This document shows positions 34,387 through 42,497 of a stretch of 64,000 nt of DNA, in pieces. The stretch's first letter is position 1. Each line of letters begins with the position of its first letter. The stretch is taken from the NCBI RefSeq assembly GCF_030732095.1, contig NZ_JAVAMQ010000010.1, forward strand, positions 98,780-162,779, written 5' to 3'. Both the position numbers and the translations under genes were made by a program. This DNA is from Paracoccus spongiarum. Lineage in GTDB: Bacteria; Pseudomonadota; Alphaproteobacteria; Rhodobacterales; Rhodobacteraceae. The notes under the pieces were generated by a model. The model was not told the DNA's origin, ran no database searches, and saw only the letters and a list, made by a program, of their open reading frames with translations.

Positions 34387-34767
34387 TCAGAGCCACAGAC
34401 GTCGCGGAGGGGGGAGGATCACTCCTGGATCGCTGCCGAGGCCCCGAACCGGTGCGGCAGCCGTCGTCTCGTCGCTGGCCGTAACGGTGGTAATTTCATG
34501 CGCTCCGACTGAAATCCCCCGACAGCAATGAGCCATCATGCAACAGCCTAATGTCGCAGCATCACAGTCGGCGTCCATCTGAACGGTGAGAATGCTGTGC
34601 TGGTCGCTCGGTTTGGCATGAGCGTGTTGAGTATGGGATTCCGCTTGCGCTGTGTGATCGTTGGGTGATGGGGAGCCAAAGTTGGCAGGCGGCCAGATGA
34701 AGGCGAATGTCAGCGCCAGTAACGCTGCCATTGCCATGTTCCAAATCCGCGCTGATTTTTTCATCAA
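34387..34767 (-). CDS. Cys/His-rich exported protein of the copper locus
   Basis: A 126-residue protein. The N-terminus has one hydrophobic segment (MAMAALLALTFAFIWPP), probably a signal or anchor. The rest has HTQHAHAKPSDQH and CCMMAHCC, dense in possible copper ligands. No family is recognised with certainty. The context in a CueR-controlled block supports a periplasmic copper-binding role. Confidence 0.6.
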   Translation of the reverse strand: MMKKSARIWNMAMAALLALTFAFIWPPANFGSPSPNDHTAQAESHTQHAHAKPSDQHSILTVQMDADCDAATLGCCMMAHCCRGISVGAHEITTVTASDETTAAAPVRGLGSDPGVILPPPRRLWL

Positions 34768-34862
34768 TGGTTATCCACCAGGGAAGACGCTTACTCAGCA
34801 GTTACAACCCGCTTCAAGTAAGCGCGTTCCTCTTGGCGCTGCTTCTGACTATTGGCCGAGCG

Positions 34863-35060
34863 TCATGCCGCAGGGCGAGGCGAGAACCCGGCGTCCTCGA
34901 GCACGGACGCAACAGCAGATCGATCGACGCCCGACTCCACGGTCACCCGCTTCTGGGGCAAATCGATGTCGACCTTCGCCTGCGGATCGACCGAATGGAT
35001 CGCCTTGGTGACGCTCCTGGCGCAGCCGCCGCACGTCATGTTGTCGATCTGGAACTGCAT
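34863..35060 (-). CDS. copZ: Copper chaperone, HMA domain (CopZ)
   Basis: A 65-residue single HMA domain. MTCGGC provides Cys10 and Cys13 for Cu(I), and the fold's second half ends with VASVLEDAGFSP. It would carry copper in the cytosol to the ATPase or to CueR. It is transcribed from the CueR-type promoter at 35093-35123. Confidence 0.93.
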   Translation of the reverse strand: MQFQIDNMTCGGCARSVTKAIHSVDPQAKVDIDLPQKRVTVESGVDRSAVASVLEDAGFSPRPAA

Positions 35061-35092
35061 GGCACTCTCCTGAAGGGTTCTGCTTACCTTTC

Positions 35093-35123
35093 AAGATGGG
35101 GCTTCCAGTTGGTGGAAGGTCAA
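35093..35123 (-). promoter_or_regulatory. CueR-type promoter of copZ
   Basis: On the minus strand: -35 TTGACC (35123-35118), a 19-bp spacer with the imperfect dyad CTTCCA-CCAAC-TGGAAG, and -10 CATCTT (35098-35093). The poor -10 suggests dependence on activation. It is divergent from the site at 35151-35181, with 27 bp between the two -35 elements. Confidence 0.82.
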
Positions 35124-35150
35124 GGGGCGACATCAACACGAAATCGGGTG

Positions 35151-35181
35151 TTGACCTTCCAGTGACTGGAAAGAGCAGAAG
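35151..35181 (+). promoter_or_regulatory. CueR-type promoter of the truncated second copper ATPase
   Basis: -35 TTGACC (35151-35156), 19-bp spacer with CTTCCAG-TGA-CTGGAAA, -10 CAGAAG (35176-35181). It now drives only the amino-terminal fragment of an ATPase gene. Confidence 0.82.
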
Positions 35182-35213
35182 AGCTCCAACAGCACTCGCC
35201 AATGGAGTTGACG

Positions 35214-35861
35214 ATGAACGTCCACGCGACAGGAAGCGCCGAGATCGCTTCCAACCTGACACCAAAACTCGCCACCGTCTCGCTACCGGTCGTCGGGATG
35301 ACCTGTGCTTCCTGCGTCGGGCGAGTCGAGAAGGCCTTGAACCGCGTTGAAGGCGTGGGAAAGGCGACGGTCAACCTCGCCACCGAGCGTGCCGATGTAA
35401 CCTTGGTCCAGCCTGTCGATCAGGCCAGTCTGGTCCGGGCGATCGAAGACGCAGGCTACGAGGTTCCAGGCCGTGCGATCACGCTCGCCATCGATGGCAT
35501 GACCTGCGCGTCCTGCGTGGCGCGCGTGGAAAAGGCGCTGCTCGCAGTTCCGGGCGTCACATCCGCCACCGTAAATCTGGCGACCGAACGTGCTTCGCTC
35601 TCGACTTCCGGCACTGTCGCGGATCGCGATCTCGTCGCTGCAGTCGCCTCTGCGGGGTATGAGGCTCGGACGGTAAATGGGAATGAAGACGACGAGGCGC
35701 ATGCGTCCCGCAAGCAGGCGGAGCAAGCGGCGTTAGGTCGCGACGTCGCCATCGCGGCCATCCTGACGCTGCCAGTGTTCGTGTTGGAGATGGGCTCGCA
35801 CCTGATCCCGGCGGTTCATGACCTCGTCATGAACACCGTCGGCATGCGCGAGAGCTGGTAT
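35214..35861 (+). pseudogene. Second copper P1B-type ATPase, amino-terminal fragment
   Basis: About 216 residues remain: two HMA domains, each with GMTCASCV (CxxC), then a linker and the start of the first membrane helices (AAILTLPVFVLEMGSHLIPA). The expected sequence stops after TVGMRESWY at 35861. From there the + strand is the antisense of a phage peptidase, so about 600 residues including the whole catalytic part are lost. ATG 35214 follows GGAG. The two-HMA product might still bind copper. Confidence 0.87.
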
Positions 35862-35869
35862 GCTCGGGG

Positions 35870-36060
35870 CTGCGATAGGCGGAGCGGACGATCAGCGGCT
35901 TGCCCAGCCAGTCGCGCAGCGCCTGCAGCTTGTCGAGCGCTGCTTCATTGATCAGCAGCTTGCCAGTGCCCCGGCAGGCGATCTCGGCCGGGCTAAAATT
36001 GGGCCAGCGCCAGCTGCCCGCAGGCACATCGCGCCAATGGCGGTGGAAGGTCGTGGTCAT
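35870..36060 (-). pseudogene. Phage-type M15 peptidase (endolysin), amino-terminal fragment
   Basis: MTTTFHRHWRDVPAGSWRWP, FSPAEIACRGTGKLLINE and KPLIVRSAYRSPEH match the first half of Peptidase_M15_3 carboxypeptidase/endolysins of phages. The sequence breaks at about 35870, after the SAYRSPEH motif and before the zinc-site residues of the second half. The junction abuts the truncated copper ATPase. ATG 36060 is the normal start. Confidence 0.8.
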
Positions 36061-36133
36061 GGGGTCCTCCGAAACGAAAAACCCGCCTCGAGGGCGGGTC
36101 ATTGCGGGCTGATGAATGGGGAATGGTGAGCGG

Positions 36134-36275
36134 CTACGGGCCGCCGCCGAAGATCTTCAGCTTGATCGCGATGCCCGCGAGCAGCGCCAGCATGACGCCG
36201 GTGGTGATCATGCGGACGGCCGTCTGCATCGCGGTGCGGCGCACCAGCCGGATGCAGTCCACCAGGGAGCGCAGA
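36134..36275 (-). pseudogene. Small phage membrane protein, C-terminal fragment
   Basis: The frame ending at TAG 36134 reads LVDCIRLVRRTAMQTAV and then a hydrophobic helix (MITTGVMLALLAGIAIKL). An internal ATG at 36229 would give 31 residues. The basic segment plus C-terminal helix resembles small holin-like proteins next to phage endolysins. Its N-terminus is lost at the deletion that also cuts the tail gene upstream. Confidence 0.5.
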
Positions 36276-37074
36276 TCAGCGCCTCCACCATGTCGGTGAA
36301 GTCTGCCAGCGCGTTCAGGTTCTCGGGCACCGTCGCGCCGCCATCGGTCTTGCGGATGGCCTGCGTCGCGTAGGTGAACTCGCCCGATGCCGGGATCATG
36401 GTGACGGCGCGGGTCAGCCCTTCTGCCGTGTCCGGGTCCGCGAGCGGCCGGAACACCTCGAAGGAGAGCTGCGGCAGGCGGTTGCCGAAGGTCGAGAGTG
36501 CAAGTTCCTCGAAGACCACATATGCGGTGCCGCGATAGGCTGGGGTGTTGGCAGCCCCCATCTTCGCCGCGATGAAGGGATCGGCGGTCTGCGCCTCGTC
36601 GCCGGGATACCAGCGCCAGGTGACGCCGGAGAGGTCCATCGGCTTGCCGTCCGCCCAGATGCGGCCGATGCCGGTGATCGGCCCCTCGCACAAGGCGACC
36701 GCGAAGCTGGCGTAGTACAGATATTCGGTGGTCTTGACCTTGCCGCCCCCGCCGCCCTTGCCGCCGCCTTGGGTGGTGGTCTTCGTCTCCTCGCGGAAAT
36801 CGGTCGCCCAGATGATGTTGCCGCCCATCCGCATCCGTCCGTAGAGCCGCGGGATGACCGCGCCCTCGGTGGCCGAGGTGATGCGCAGCGTGTCGAGCCG
36901 CGCGCCCTCGATGCGCTGGGTGGGCGCCAGCGACGAGATGATCCAGCTGTCGACGACCGAGCCGATGGTGGAGCCGATGAAGCCGCCGATGGTCGCGGCG
37001 CTGACGCCGAGGATCGCGCCGCCGATCGAACCGCCAATGGCGGCGCCAGCGGCGCCGAGGACGAGGGTGGCCAT
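36276..37074 (-). pseudogene. Phage/GTA host-specificity (gp15-like) tail protein, amino-terminal fragment
   Basis: About 265 residues match the start of the large tail protein of Rhodobacterales gene transfer agents and related phages: ATLVLGAAGAAIGGSIGGAI, RLYGRMRMGGNIIWATDF, KTTEYLYYASFAVALCEGPI, RIWADGKPMDLS and WYPGDEAQ. Coding similarity ends at about 36276. The normal protein is more than 1200 residues, so a large internal deletion joins it to the small membrane protein remnant. Orientation matches the order tail protein, small membrane protein, endolysin. Confidence 0.82.
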
Positions 37075-37179
37075 GGTCGGGTCTCAGCGTTGCGGGAACA
37101 GGAAGGCAGCTGATTGATTCAGCGCGGCAAGGCTATGATGCGCCTGTTGAATGTTTGATCCGGGTTCCTTCTCACGAAC

Positions 37180-37430
37180 GCCACTGGCGTCGGAGTGTTC
37201 AGGTGGGACGTCGACAAAACCAATATAATTCTGATAGTTACAAGTTATTCACCAAAGCGGCACAGTCATGAGGTCCGGAGAATATCGGTCCTGAGAGACC
37301 GCTTCCGGGCCTTCTGGCACCAAGGGCAGTGTTCAGCCCCTCCCGCATAACCCTCAAAAACAACGGAAAAATCCGGCCGCAGCCGGATCGGGAGAACGCT
37401 TTTGCGAGGGCAAGTGGCGGAGGGAATGGG
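37180..37430. repeat. Left copy of about 250-bp direct repeat, with tRNA-Ser 3' end remnant
   Basis: Aligned by eye to 50162-50408 in the same orientation. Shared blocks include CCACTGGCGTCGGAGTGTTC (one mismatch), TATTCACCAAA, CAGTCAT.AGGTCCGGAGA, GAGAGACCGCTTCCGGG, CCGCATAACCCTC and the terminator hairpin ATCCGGC-CGCA-GCCGGAT (37371-37388), then GGCAAGTGGCGGAG. The right copy runs directly into the 3' end of tRNA-Ser. This copy keeps only the TGGCGGAG.GG.ATGGG part of it (about 37416-37430). The rest of the gap 37075-37572 shows no gene. Confidence 0.85.
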
Positions 37431-37572
37431 CCTGATATCCAACCCTCTCCAGTTCTTTTGGCCACAATCACGAGCCGAGTGGCTTTCGGCGCGCGGGACT
37501 GAAGGCTCAATGCCGCGCGCCGTTCTTTTCCGCTGTGTAATCCCACCTCTCCGCCGTTACAGTCGCCCGCAA

Positions 37573-37974
37573 TCATGCAACTGCGTCAGCGCGGTCGCCC
37601 AAGCTGCTCCAGGCGCGGTATTCGAGCCAGGCCAGAAGGCCGACGATCAGCGCCTGCGTGAGGATCAGCGCGATTCCGAGGACATTGGGGGTGATGAAGG
37701 CGAGTAGTGCCACGCTGACAAGTGTCCACCCGACATTGCCGAGGATGACGAGCCATACAGCAAGCGCGCTGCCGGTTCCGGCGCGGCCAATCACGGCCAT
37801 GCAGATGCCGATCGGGATCAGCAATACGCCGGCGTAGAACAGCACCGGTCCAGGAATGGCCGTGATTGTGCCGACCGGGCGCGCGGCAAGGACCAGCAGC
37901 AGCCCCATCGCGAGACAGGTCGCCGCATCGATGTTCAGAATGCGGACCAAGCCGCGTTTGTCATTTGTCGTCAT
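37573..37974 (-). CDS. Hypothetical four-helix membrane protein
   Basis: A 133-residue protein with four hydrophobic segments (AATCLAMGLLLVLAARPVG, FYAGVLLIPIGICMAVIG, VWLVILGNVGWTLVSVALL, IALILTQALIVGLLAWLE). ATG 37974 is preferred over 38019 because AGGAG lies 8 bases upstream. It follows the DUF1772-like gene by 60 bp on the same strand. Function unknown. Confidence 0.75.
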   Translation of the reverse strand: MTTNDKRGLVRILNIDAATCLAMGLLLVLAARPVGTITAIPGPVLFYAGVLLIPIGICMAVIGRAGTGSALAVWLVILGNVGWTLVSVALLAFITPNVLGIALILTQALIVGLLAWLEYRAWSSLGDRADAVA

Positions 37975-38034
37975 CTGGCGTTTCTCCTCGATCCGCTTTT
38001 CGATGTTTCGATCCGTCAATCGCGTCAGCCCGCC

Positions 38035-38520
38035 CTAAGCTGTCTGCGCGATGACCATGGCAGTCAGCGCGACCATGCCCAGCACGGCGCGCGCGATGTG
38101 GGAATACTCCCACAGGTTCCGAAGGTGCTGCCAATCTGCTTCGCGTCCTGCATAGATGGAGAAGAAGGCGGCTCCCGGTCCCGAAATGTCCGTGTCCTGC
38201 AGCCAGACCGCATTCACCGGATGGGTGACGAGCCAGTAGACCGCGTGCCCGGCGGCCAGGCAGGCAAGGGCGGCGGCAGTCCACCAGAACCGGTCGCCGC
38301 CGATTGGCAGCAGGAACAGCAGGACCGGCAGAAGGAGAAGTGCTCCCAGCTCTCCGATCAGCCCCCCGATGGTGAAGCCGGGATAATAGATCGCCTGCAC
38401 GGCGCGATAGGTCTGCTCGTCCAGCCGCAGCTTTCCCGGAAACTCCAGCGCATGGGCAAGTGCAAGGCCCATGGTCACGGCGACCAGCAGGACCGCAAGG
38501 ACGGAAAGCGCCTGTGTCAT
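38035..38520 (-). CDS. DUF1772-like integral membrane protein
   Basis: A 161-residue protein with four predicted helices. The motif AHALEFPGKLRLDEQTY followed by YYPGFTIGG, and the C-terminal WEYSHIARAVLGMVAL, resemble DUF1772/anthrone-oxygenase-like membrane proteins. Start ATG 38520. It lies downstream of the glutathione transferase gene (62 bp gap), perhaps one transcript. Confidence 0.75.
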   Translation of the reverse strand: MTQALSVLAVLLVAVTMGLALAHALEFPGKLRLDEQTYRAVQAIYYPGFTIGGLIGELGALLLLPVLLFLLPIGGDRFWWTAAALACLAAGHAVYWLVTHPVNAVWLQDTDISGPGAAFFSIYAGREADWQHLRNLWEYSHIARAVLGMVALTAMVIAQTA

Positions 38521-38581
38521 GAGGGTGCTCCTTCGATCTCCCCTGGGGACTAATGATGCCTCGCCCTTGGGGCGCCCTTGA

Positions 38582-39196
38582 TCAGGCGCATTCTGCCACG
38601 TCGGCGTGCAACGGCGACACCGCCTCGGCGGCGAGAGCGGCCTGCACCGCGGGCCTCTGTTCGACGCGATCGACGAACGCGTCGAAAACCTTCGGCGTCG
38701 CGATCTCAAGCATCGCTGCCCAGCGAAGCATGACATAAAGGAATGCATCCGCGCCGGTGAAGCGGTCTCCGAACAGATGGTCGCCCGCCATCATTGACCC
38801 AATCCTGCGGAACCGGGACGACAGCAGATCCCGGATCCGGCTCTGCTGTTCCGCGTCCTCGATGAAGAACAGCGGGATGCAGGGCTTGTGCAGTTCGGTC
38901 GAGATGAAGCCAAGCATCTGCAGATGCCGCGTTCGCCCAAGTCGGCCCGTGGGCGGAAGGCCATCAGCCTGGCTTGCGATCCAGTCCAGGATGGCAACGT
39001 TCTCGGTCAGCAGCATGCCATCATCAAGCACCAGGGCGGGCACATAGCCGTTGGGATTGATCCGCGTGTAATCGGAACCGTCCTCGAGCGTGCGATTGAA
39101 GATGTCGACACGATGTGGCCGGAAATCGAGCTTCGCTTCGCGCAGAAGAATGTGCGTGGCCTGCGAGCAACTGGTTGGGGTGTGGTAGAAATCCAT
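38582..39196 (-). CDS. Glutathione S-transferase family protein
   Basis: A 204-residue protein. It has an N-terminal thioredoxin-like domain with INPNGYVPALVLDDG (cis-Pro) and LTENVAILDWIA (the Glu-Asn/Ser glutathione contact), and a C-terminal helical domain with FTGADAFLYVMLRW (N-capping box). The TSCSQA motif offers Ser or Cys as catalytic residue, as in beta-class bacterial enzymes. It would conjugate or reduce with glutathione in the cytosol. The AraC fragment lies upstream. Confidence 0.9.
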   Translation of the reverse strand: MDFYHTPTSCSQATHILLREAKLDFRPHRVDIFNRTLEDGSDYTRINPNGYVPALVLDDGMLLTENVAILDWIASQADGLPPTGRLGRTRHLQMLGFISTELHKPCIPLFFIEDAEQQSRIRDLLSSRFRRIGSMMAGDHLFGDRFTGADAFLYVMLRWAAMLEIATPKVFDAFVDRVEQRPAVQAALAAEAVSPLHADVAECA

Positions 39197-39298
39197 GTCC
39201 GGTCTCCTGATTGTCCCGTGGAACTTGCATCCCCACCGTCGCAGATCGGACCGGACCAGATCAGAGGCGTTTCGACCGGTTTCGGGGCAAAACAGCCA

Positions 39299-39693
39299 TT
39301 ACCTGGGAAGACTGCGGAGTCGGTTGCGCTGGCGATACTGTGCCGGGGTCACGCCGGCGCGGCGCTTGAACAGCCTGCGAAAGAAGGTCGGATCCTCGTA
39401 GCCCACGGCGGCGGATATGTCTTCGATGGCCATGTCCTCGGTCTCGAGCATCTGCTTGGCTTCCTCGATCCGGAGCGCCTGAACGTATTCGACGGGCGTA
39501 TAGCCGGTGGCGGCGGAAAACCGGCGCTTGAAGCTACGTTCCGACAGGCCCGAGCGATCCACCATGACAGCCACAGGTGCCGAAGTGTCATAGTGATCGA
39601 CGAGCCATTCCTGGATCCTGGATATGACGGCATCGCTGTGCTGGCGTGGCCGGGCCATCGACGCAAAGGGCAACTGGCCGTATCCGATATCGC
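39299..39693 (-). pseudogene. GlxA-like AraC-family regulator, C-terminal fragment
   Basis: About 130 residues carry the full two-helix AraC DNA-binding domain: SGLSERSFKRRFSAATGYTP and VGYEDPTFFRRLFKRRAGVT. The preceding LPFASMARPRQHSDAVI is the linker found in GlxA-type proteins with an N-terminal DJ-1-like domain. That domain (about 200 residues) is missing. A stop codon and foreign sequence of the recombinase cassette begin just upstream (about 39694). It probably once regulated the neighbouring transferase gene. Confidence 0.8.
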
Positions 39694-39758
39694 CTCATCG
39701 ACATCGAGGCGTTCGAGTTGGCCGCCCGCTCAGCCGAGACAGGGCACGGAGCCGCGCA

Positions 39759-39953
39759 ATGAACCCTTATCCGACACATCTCATGACCCCGACCGAGCGT
39801 CGGGCCGAACTCTGCAGGCTTCTGGCGATGGGGCTGGTCAGGCTGCACCTGCGAGACGTCGCGCAAGATACTGCTGGATATGGAGAATTTCCGCTTCACT
39901 CTCGCGGCCAACAGAGCGGTCATGCAGCTCCAACGCACCGGAGAAATGCATGA
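39759..39953 (+). CDS. Small protein of the DUF2924-recombinase cassette
   Basis: 64 residues: MTPTERRAELCRLLAMGLVR, then a linker, ending SGHAAPTHRRNA. I recall similar short proteins directly before DUF2924 genes in alphaproteobacterial phage-like loci. Its TGA overlaps the next ATG (ATGATGA). Function unknown. Confidence 0.6.
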   Translation: MNPYPTHLMTPTERRAELCRLLAMGLVRLHLRDVAQDTAGYGEFPLHSRGQQSGHAAPTHRRNA

Positions 39954-40405
39954 TGACCCACGACCCCATCCCCGCGCGCCTGGCCGCGCTCAAGACCACG
40001 CCGACGCCCGAGCTGAAGCAGCAGTGGCGCGATCTGTTCGACAGCGAGCCGCCGCCGTTCAACCGCCGCTATCTTGAAAGCCGCCTGGCCTATCGCATCC
40101 AGGAACTGGCTTATGGCGGGCTGAAGCCCGAGACGATCCGGCGGCTGGAACGCCTCGGCGAGGACCTCGACGGCGGCGACAGCAAGAAGCGCGGCATCCG
40201 CGCCGATCGCGACCGCCCGATCACCGGCACGCGGCTGCTGCGCGAATGGCAGGGCGTCGAACAGATCGTCACCGTCACTGCCGACGGCTTCGAATGGCAG
40301 GGGCGGCCGTACAAGTCGCTGTCGGCCATCGCCCGCGCCATCACCGGCACGCGCTGGAACGGGTGGGTGTTCTTTGGGCTGAAAACCCATCGGAGGCCAG
40401 CATGA
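39950..40405 (+). CDS. DUF2924 domain protein
   Basis: A 151-residue protein: LKQQWRDLFDSEPPPFNRRY, ESRLAYRIQELAYGGL and GTRLLREWQGVEQIVTV are the DUF2924 pattern, with the end SLSAIARAITGTRWNGWVFF typical of the family. It overlaps the recombinase start by 4 bp, and this pair is regularly co-encoded. DUF2924 is thought to assist or regulate the recombinase (inference from pairing). Confidence 0.88.
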   Translation: MMTHDPIPARLAALKTTPTPELKQQWRDLFDSEPPPFNRRYLESRLAYRIQELAYGGLKPETIRRLERLGEDLDGGDSKKRGIRADRDRPITGTRLLREWQGVEQIVTVTADGFEWQGRPYKSLSAIARAITGTRWNGWVFFGLKTHRRPA

Positions 40406-41712
40406 ACAAACCTGTCGTCCGCAAGCTGCGCTGTGCGGTCTACACCCGCAAATCCTCCGAGGAAGGGCTGGAGCAGGAGTTCAACAGCCTGCATGCCCAG
40501 CGCGAGGCCTGCGAGGCCTACATCGCCAGCCAACGCTCCGAGGGCTGGGTGCTGGTCCGCGATCAGTATGACGACGGCGGCATCTCCGGCGGCACACTGG
40601 AACGGCCCGGCCTGAAACGGCTGCTGGAGGATATCGATGACGGGCTGGTCGATGTGGTGGTGGTCTACAAGATCGACCGACTGTCGCGGTCGCTGGCCGA
40701 CTTCGCCAAGCTGGTGGAGGTGTTCGACCGCAACGGCGTGACCTTCGTCTCTGTCACGCAGTCGTTCAACACGACCACGTCCATGGGGCGGCTGACGCTG
40801 AACATCCTGCTGTCCTTCGCCCAGTTCGAGCGCGAGGTGACGGCCGAGCGCATCCGCGACAAGGTCGCCGCCAGCCGAAAGAAGGGCATGTGGATGGGCG
40901 GCGTCCCGCCCTATGGCTATCGCGTCGAGAGCCGGAAGCTGGTTGTGGACGACGACAACGCCGCGCATGTGCGCTGGATCTTCGCCCGCTTCCTCGAGAT
41001 CGGGTCCTGCACGGAACTGGCGCGAGAGGTCGGCGCACGCGGCATCCGGACGCCCCGCGGCAACCGGATCGACAAGAAGTACATCTACCGGATGCTCAGC
41101 AACCGCGCCTACATCGGCGAGGCGGTCCACAAGGGCGAGAGCTATCCCGGCGAGCACGACGCCATCATCGACCGCGAGACGTGGGACCGCGTCCACGCCA
41201 TCCTGCAGGAGAGCCCCCGCAAGCGCGCTGCCCGCACCCGCGCCGACACGCCCGCGCTGCTCAAGGGGCTGCTGTTCGGGCCCGATGGCGCGGCCTTCTC
41301 CCCCACACACACCCGCAAGGGCGACAGGCTGTACCGCTACTATGTCAGTCAGACTGTGCTGAAGCACGGTGCTGGTTCGTGTCCGGTCGGCCGCGTGCCT
41401 GCGGGCGAGATCGAGGGCGCTGTCATCGACCAGCTTCGCGCGGTGTTCCGCCAGCCCGAGATCGTGGCGGGCACGTGGAAAGCCGCCCGGGTGCAGGACG
41501 GCGAGATCACCGGGGCCGACGCACGCGCGGCCTTGCAGCAGCTCGACCCGCTGTGGGACGAACTCTTCCCCGCCGAGCAGGCGCGCATCGTGGCGATGCT
41601 GGTCGAGCGCGTCGATATCGGCACGAACGGGCTCAACTTCCGGCTCCGGATGGACGGCCTTGGCGGCCTCGCGCGCGAGATGTTGGCTGGGGACATGGGG
41701 GCGGCCGCATGA
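40402..41712 (+). CDS. Large serine recombinase
   Basis: A 436-residue site-specific recombinase. The resolvase domain (1 to about 150) has the nucleophile Ser18 in AVYTRKSSEEG, then YKIDRLSRSLADF and LLSFAQFEREVTAERIRDK. The recombinase domain contains GVPPYGYRV and RIDKKYIYRMLSNRAYIGEA. The zinc-ribbon cysteines usual near GLL..G are replaced (GLLFGPDGAAFSPTHTRKG), and only one Cys follows (GSCPVGR). It sits in a four-gene overlapping cassette and is the best candidate for moving this DNA. Confidence 0.92.
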   Translation: MNKPVVRKLRCAVYTRKSSEEGLEQEFNSLHAQREACEAYIASQRSEGWVLVRDQYDDGGISGGTLERPGLKRLLEDIDDGLVDVVVVYKIDRLSRSLADFAKLVEVFDRNGVTFVSVTQSFNTTTSMGRLTLNILLSFAQFEREVTAERIRDKVAASRKKGMWMGGVPPYGYRVESRKLVVDDDNAAHVRWIFARFLEIGSCTELAREVGARGIRTPRGNRIDKKYIYRMLSNRAYIGEAVHKGESYPGEHDAIIDRETWDRVHAILQESPRKRAARTRADTPALLKGLLFGPDGAAFSPTHTRKGDRLYRYYVSQTVLKHGAGSCPVGRVPAGEIEGAVIDQLRAVFRQPEIVAGTWKAARVQDGEITGADARAALQQLDPLWDELFPAEQARIVAMLVERVDIGTNGLNFRLRMDGLGGLAREMLAGDMGAAA

Positions 41713-42101
41713 CCCGAGCCACGCCAATCCCCGAGACGGTAACACTCCACATCCCGTTCCGCGTCGTGAAGCGCGGCGGGAGGAAGGCGATGCAGTTGCC
41801 AGAAGGCGCGGCGCGCTCGCGGCGGACCGACAACACGCTGGTAAAGGCACTGGCCCGCGCCTTCCGCTGGAAGCGGATGCTGGAGTCGGGCGAGTTCGCC
41901 ACCATCGCCGAACTGGCCGAACGCGAGGGCATCGCGCCGTCCTACATGACGCGTGTTCTACGGCTGACGCTGATCGCCCCCGACCTCGTCGAGGCGATCC
42001 TGGACGGAAAGCAAGGGCCGGAGGTGACGCTGGCAAGGGTGCTGGAGCCTCTTCCGTCGGCGTGGGCGGCGCAGCCGGAGCACCTCGGGCAGATCACCTG
42101 A
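41709..42101 (+). CDS. Helix-turn-helix protein of the recombinase cassette
   Basis: 130 residues. The central region FATIAELAEREGIAPSYMTR is a ParB/KorB-like helix-turn-helix, followed by VLRLTLIAPDLVEAILDGKQ. The ATG overlaps the recombinase stop (ATGA). Proteins like this commonly end DUF2924-recombinase cassettes. It is likely a DNA-binding partner of the recombinase. Confidence 0.75.
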   Translation: MTRATPIPETVTLHIPFRVVKRGGRKAMQLPEGAARSRRTDNTLVKALARAFRWKRMLESGEFATIAELAEREGIAPSYMTRVLRLTLIAPDLVEAILDGKQGPEVTLARVLEPLPSAWAAQPEHLGQIT

Positions 42102-42497
42102 AGCGGCTGTTCGTGCAAACTGCAACGATCGGCCGGTTCGAGCCCATCAGCGACATTCGGACTGACCGCAGCGAATGCAGGTGCAGCGCGAACGGTCGGC
42201 CCTTTGCGGCCGGTCGACCCTTGAGGGATGCCGCGCTGTCGCTTCCCCACACCGGACGTTGGTGCTCCGCGCAGAAAACTGTCATGCCAAATCCGCATTG
42301 TATCCCATTTGCGTAGTCTCTCGGTCCCCGCGAAGCTGTGGCTGTCAGATATCATGTCCGTGTTGGAGAACCGTTTCACCCTGAGGGAGGAAATTCATGG
42401 CGACTTTGATCGATGTCGCCCGGCGCATGTTGATTGCTAGAGGCGCGCCACGTTAACTTGCAATGGTTTTCCTGATGCTCCCGCTTCGAGGTTGCCA
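42102..42497. other. Gap of about 400 bp after the recombinase cassette
   Basis: No convincing gene. There are GC-rich short inverted repeats such as CGGTCGGCCCTTTGCGGCCG (42189-42208), consistent with the edge of the cassette. The missing N-terminal part of the AraC gene is not present here, so the insertion was not a simple one. Confidence 0.4.
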
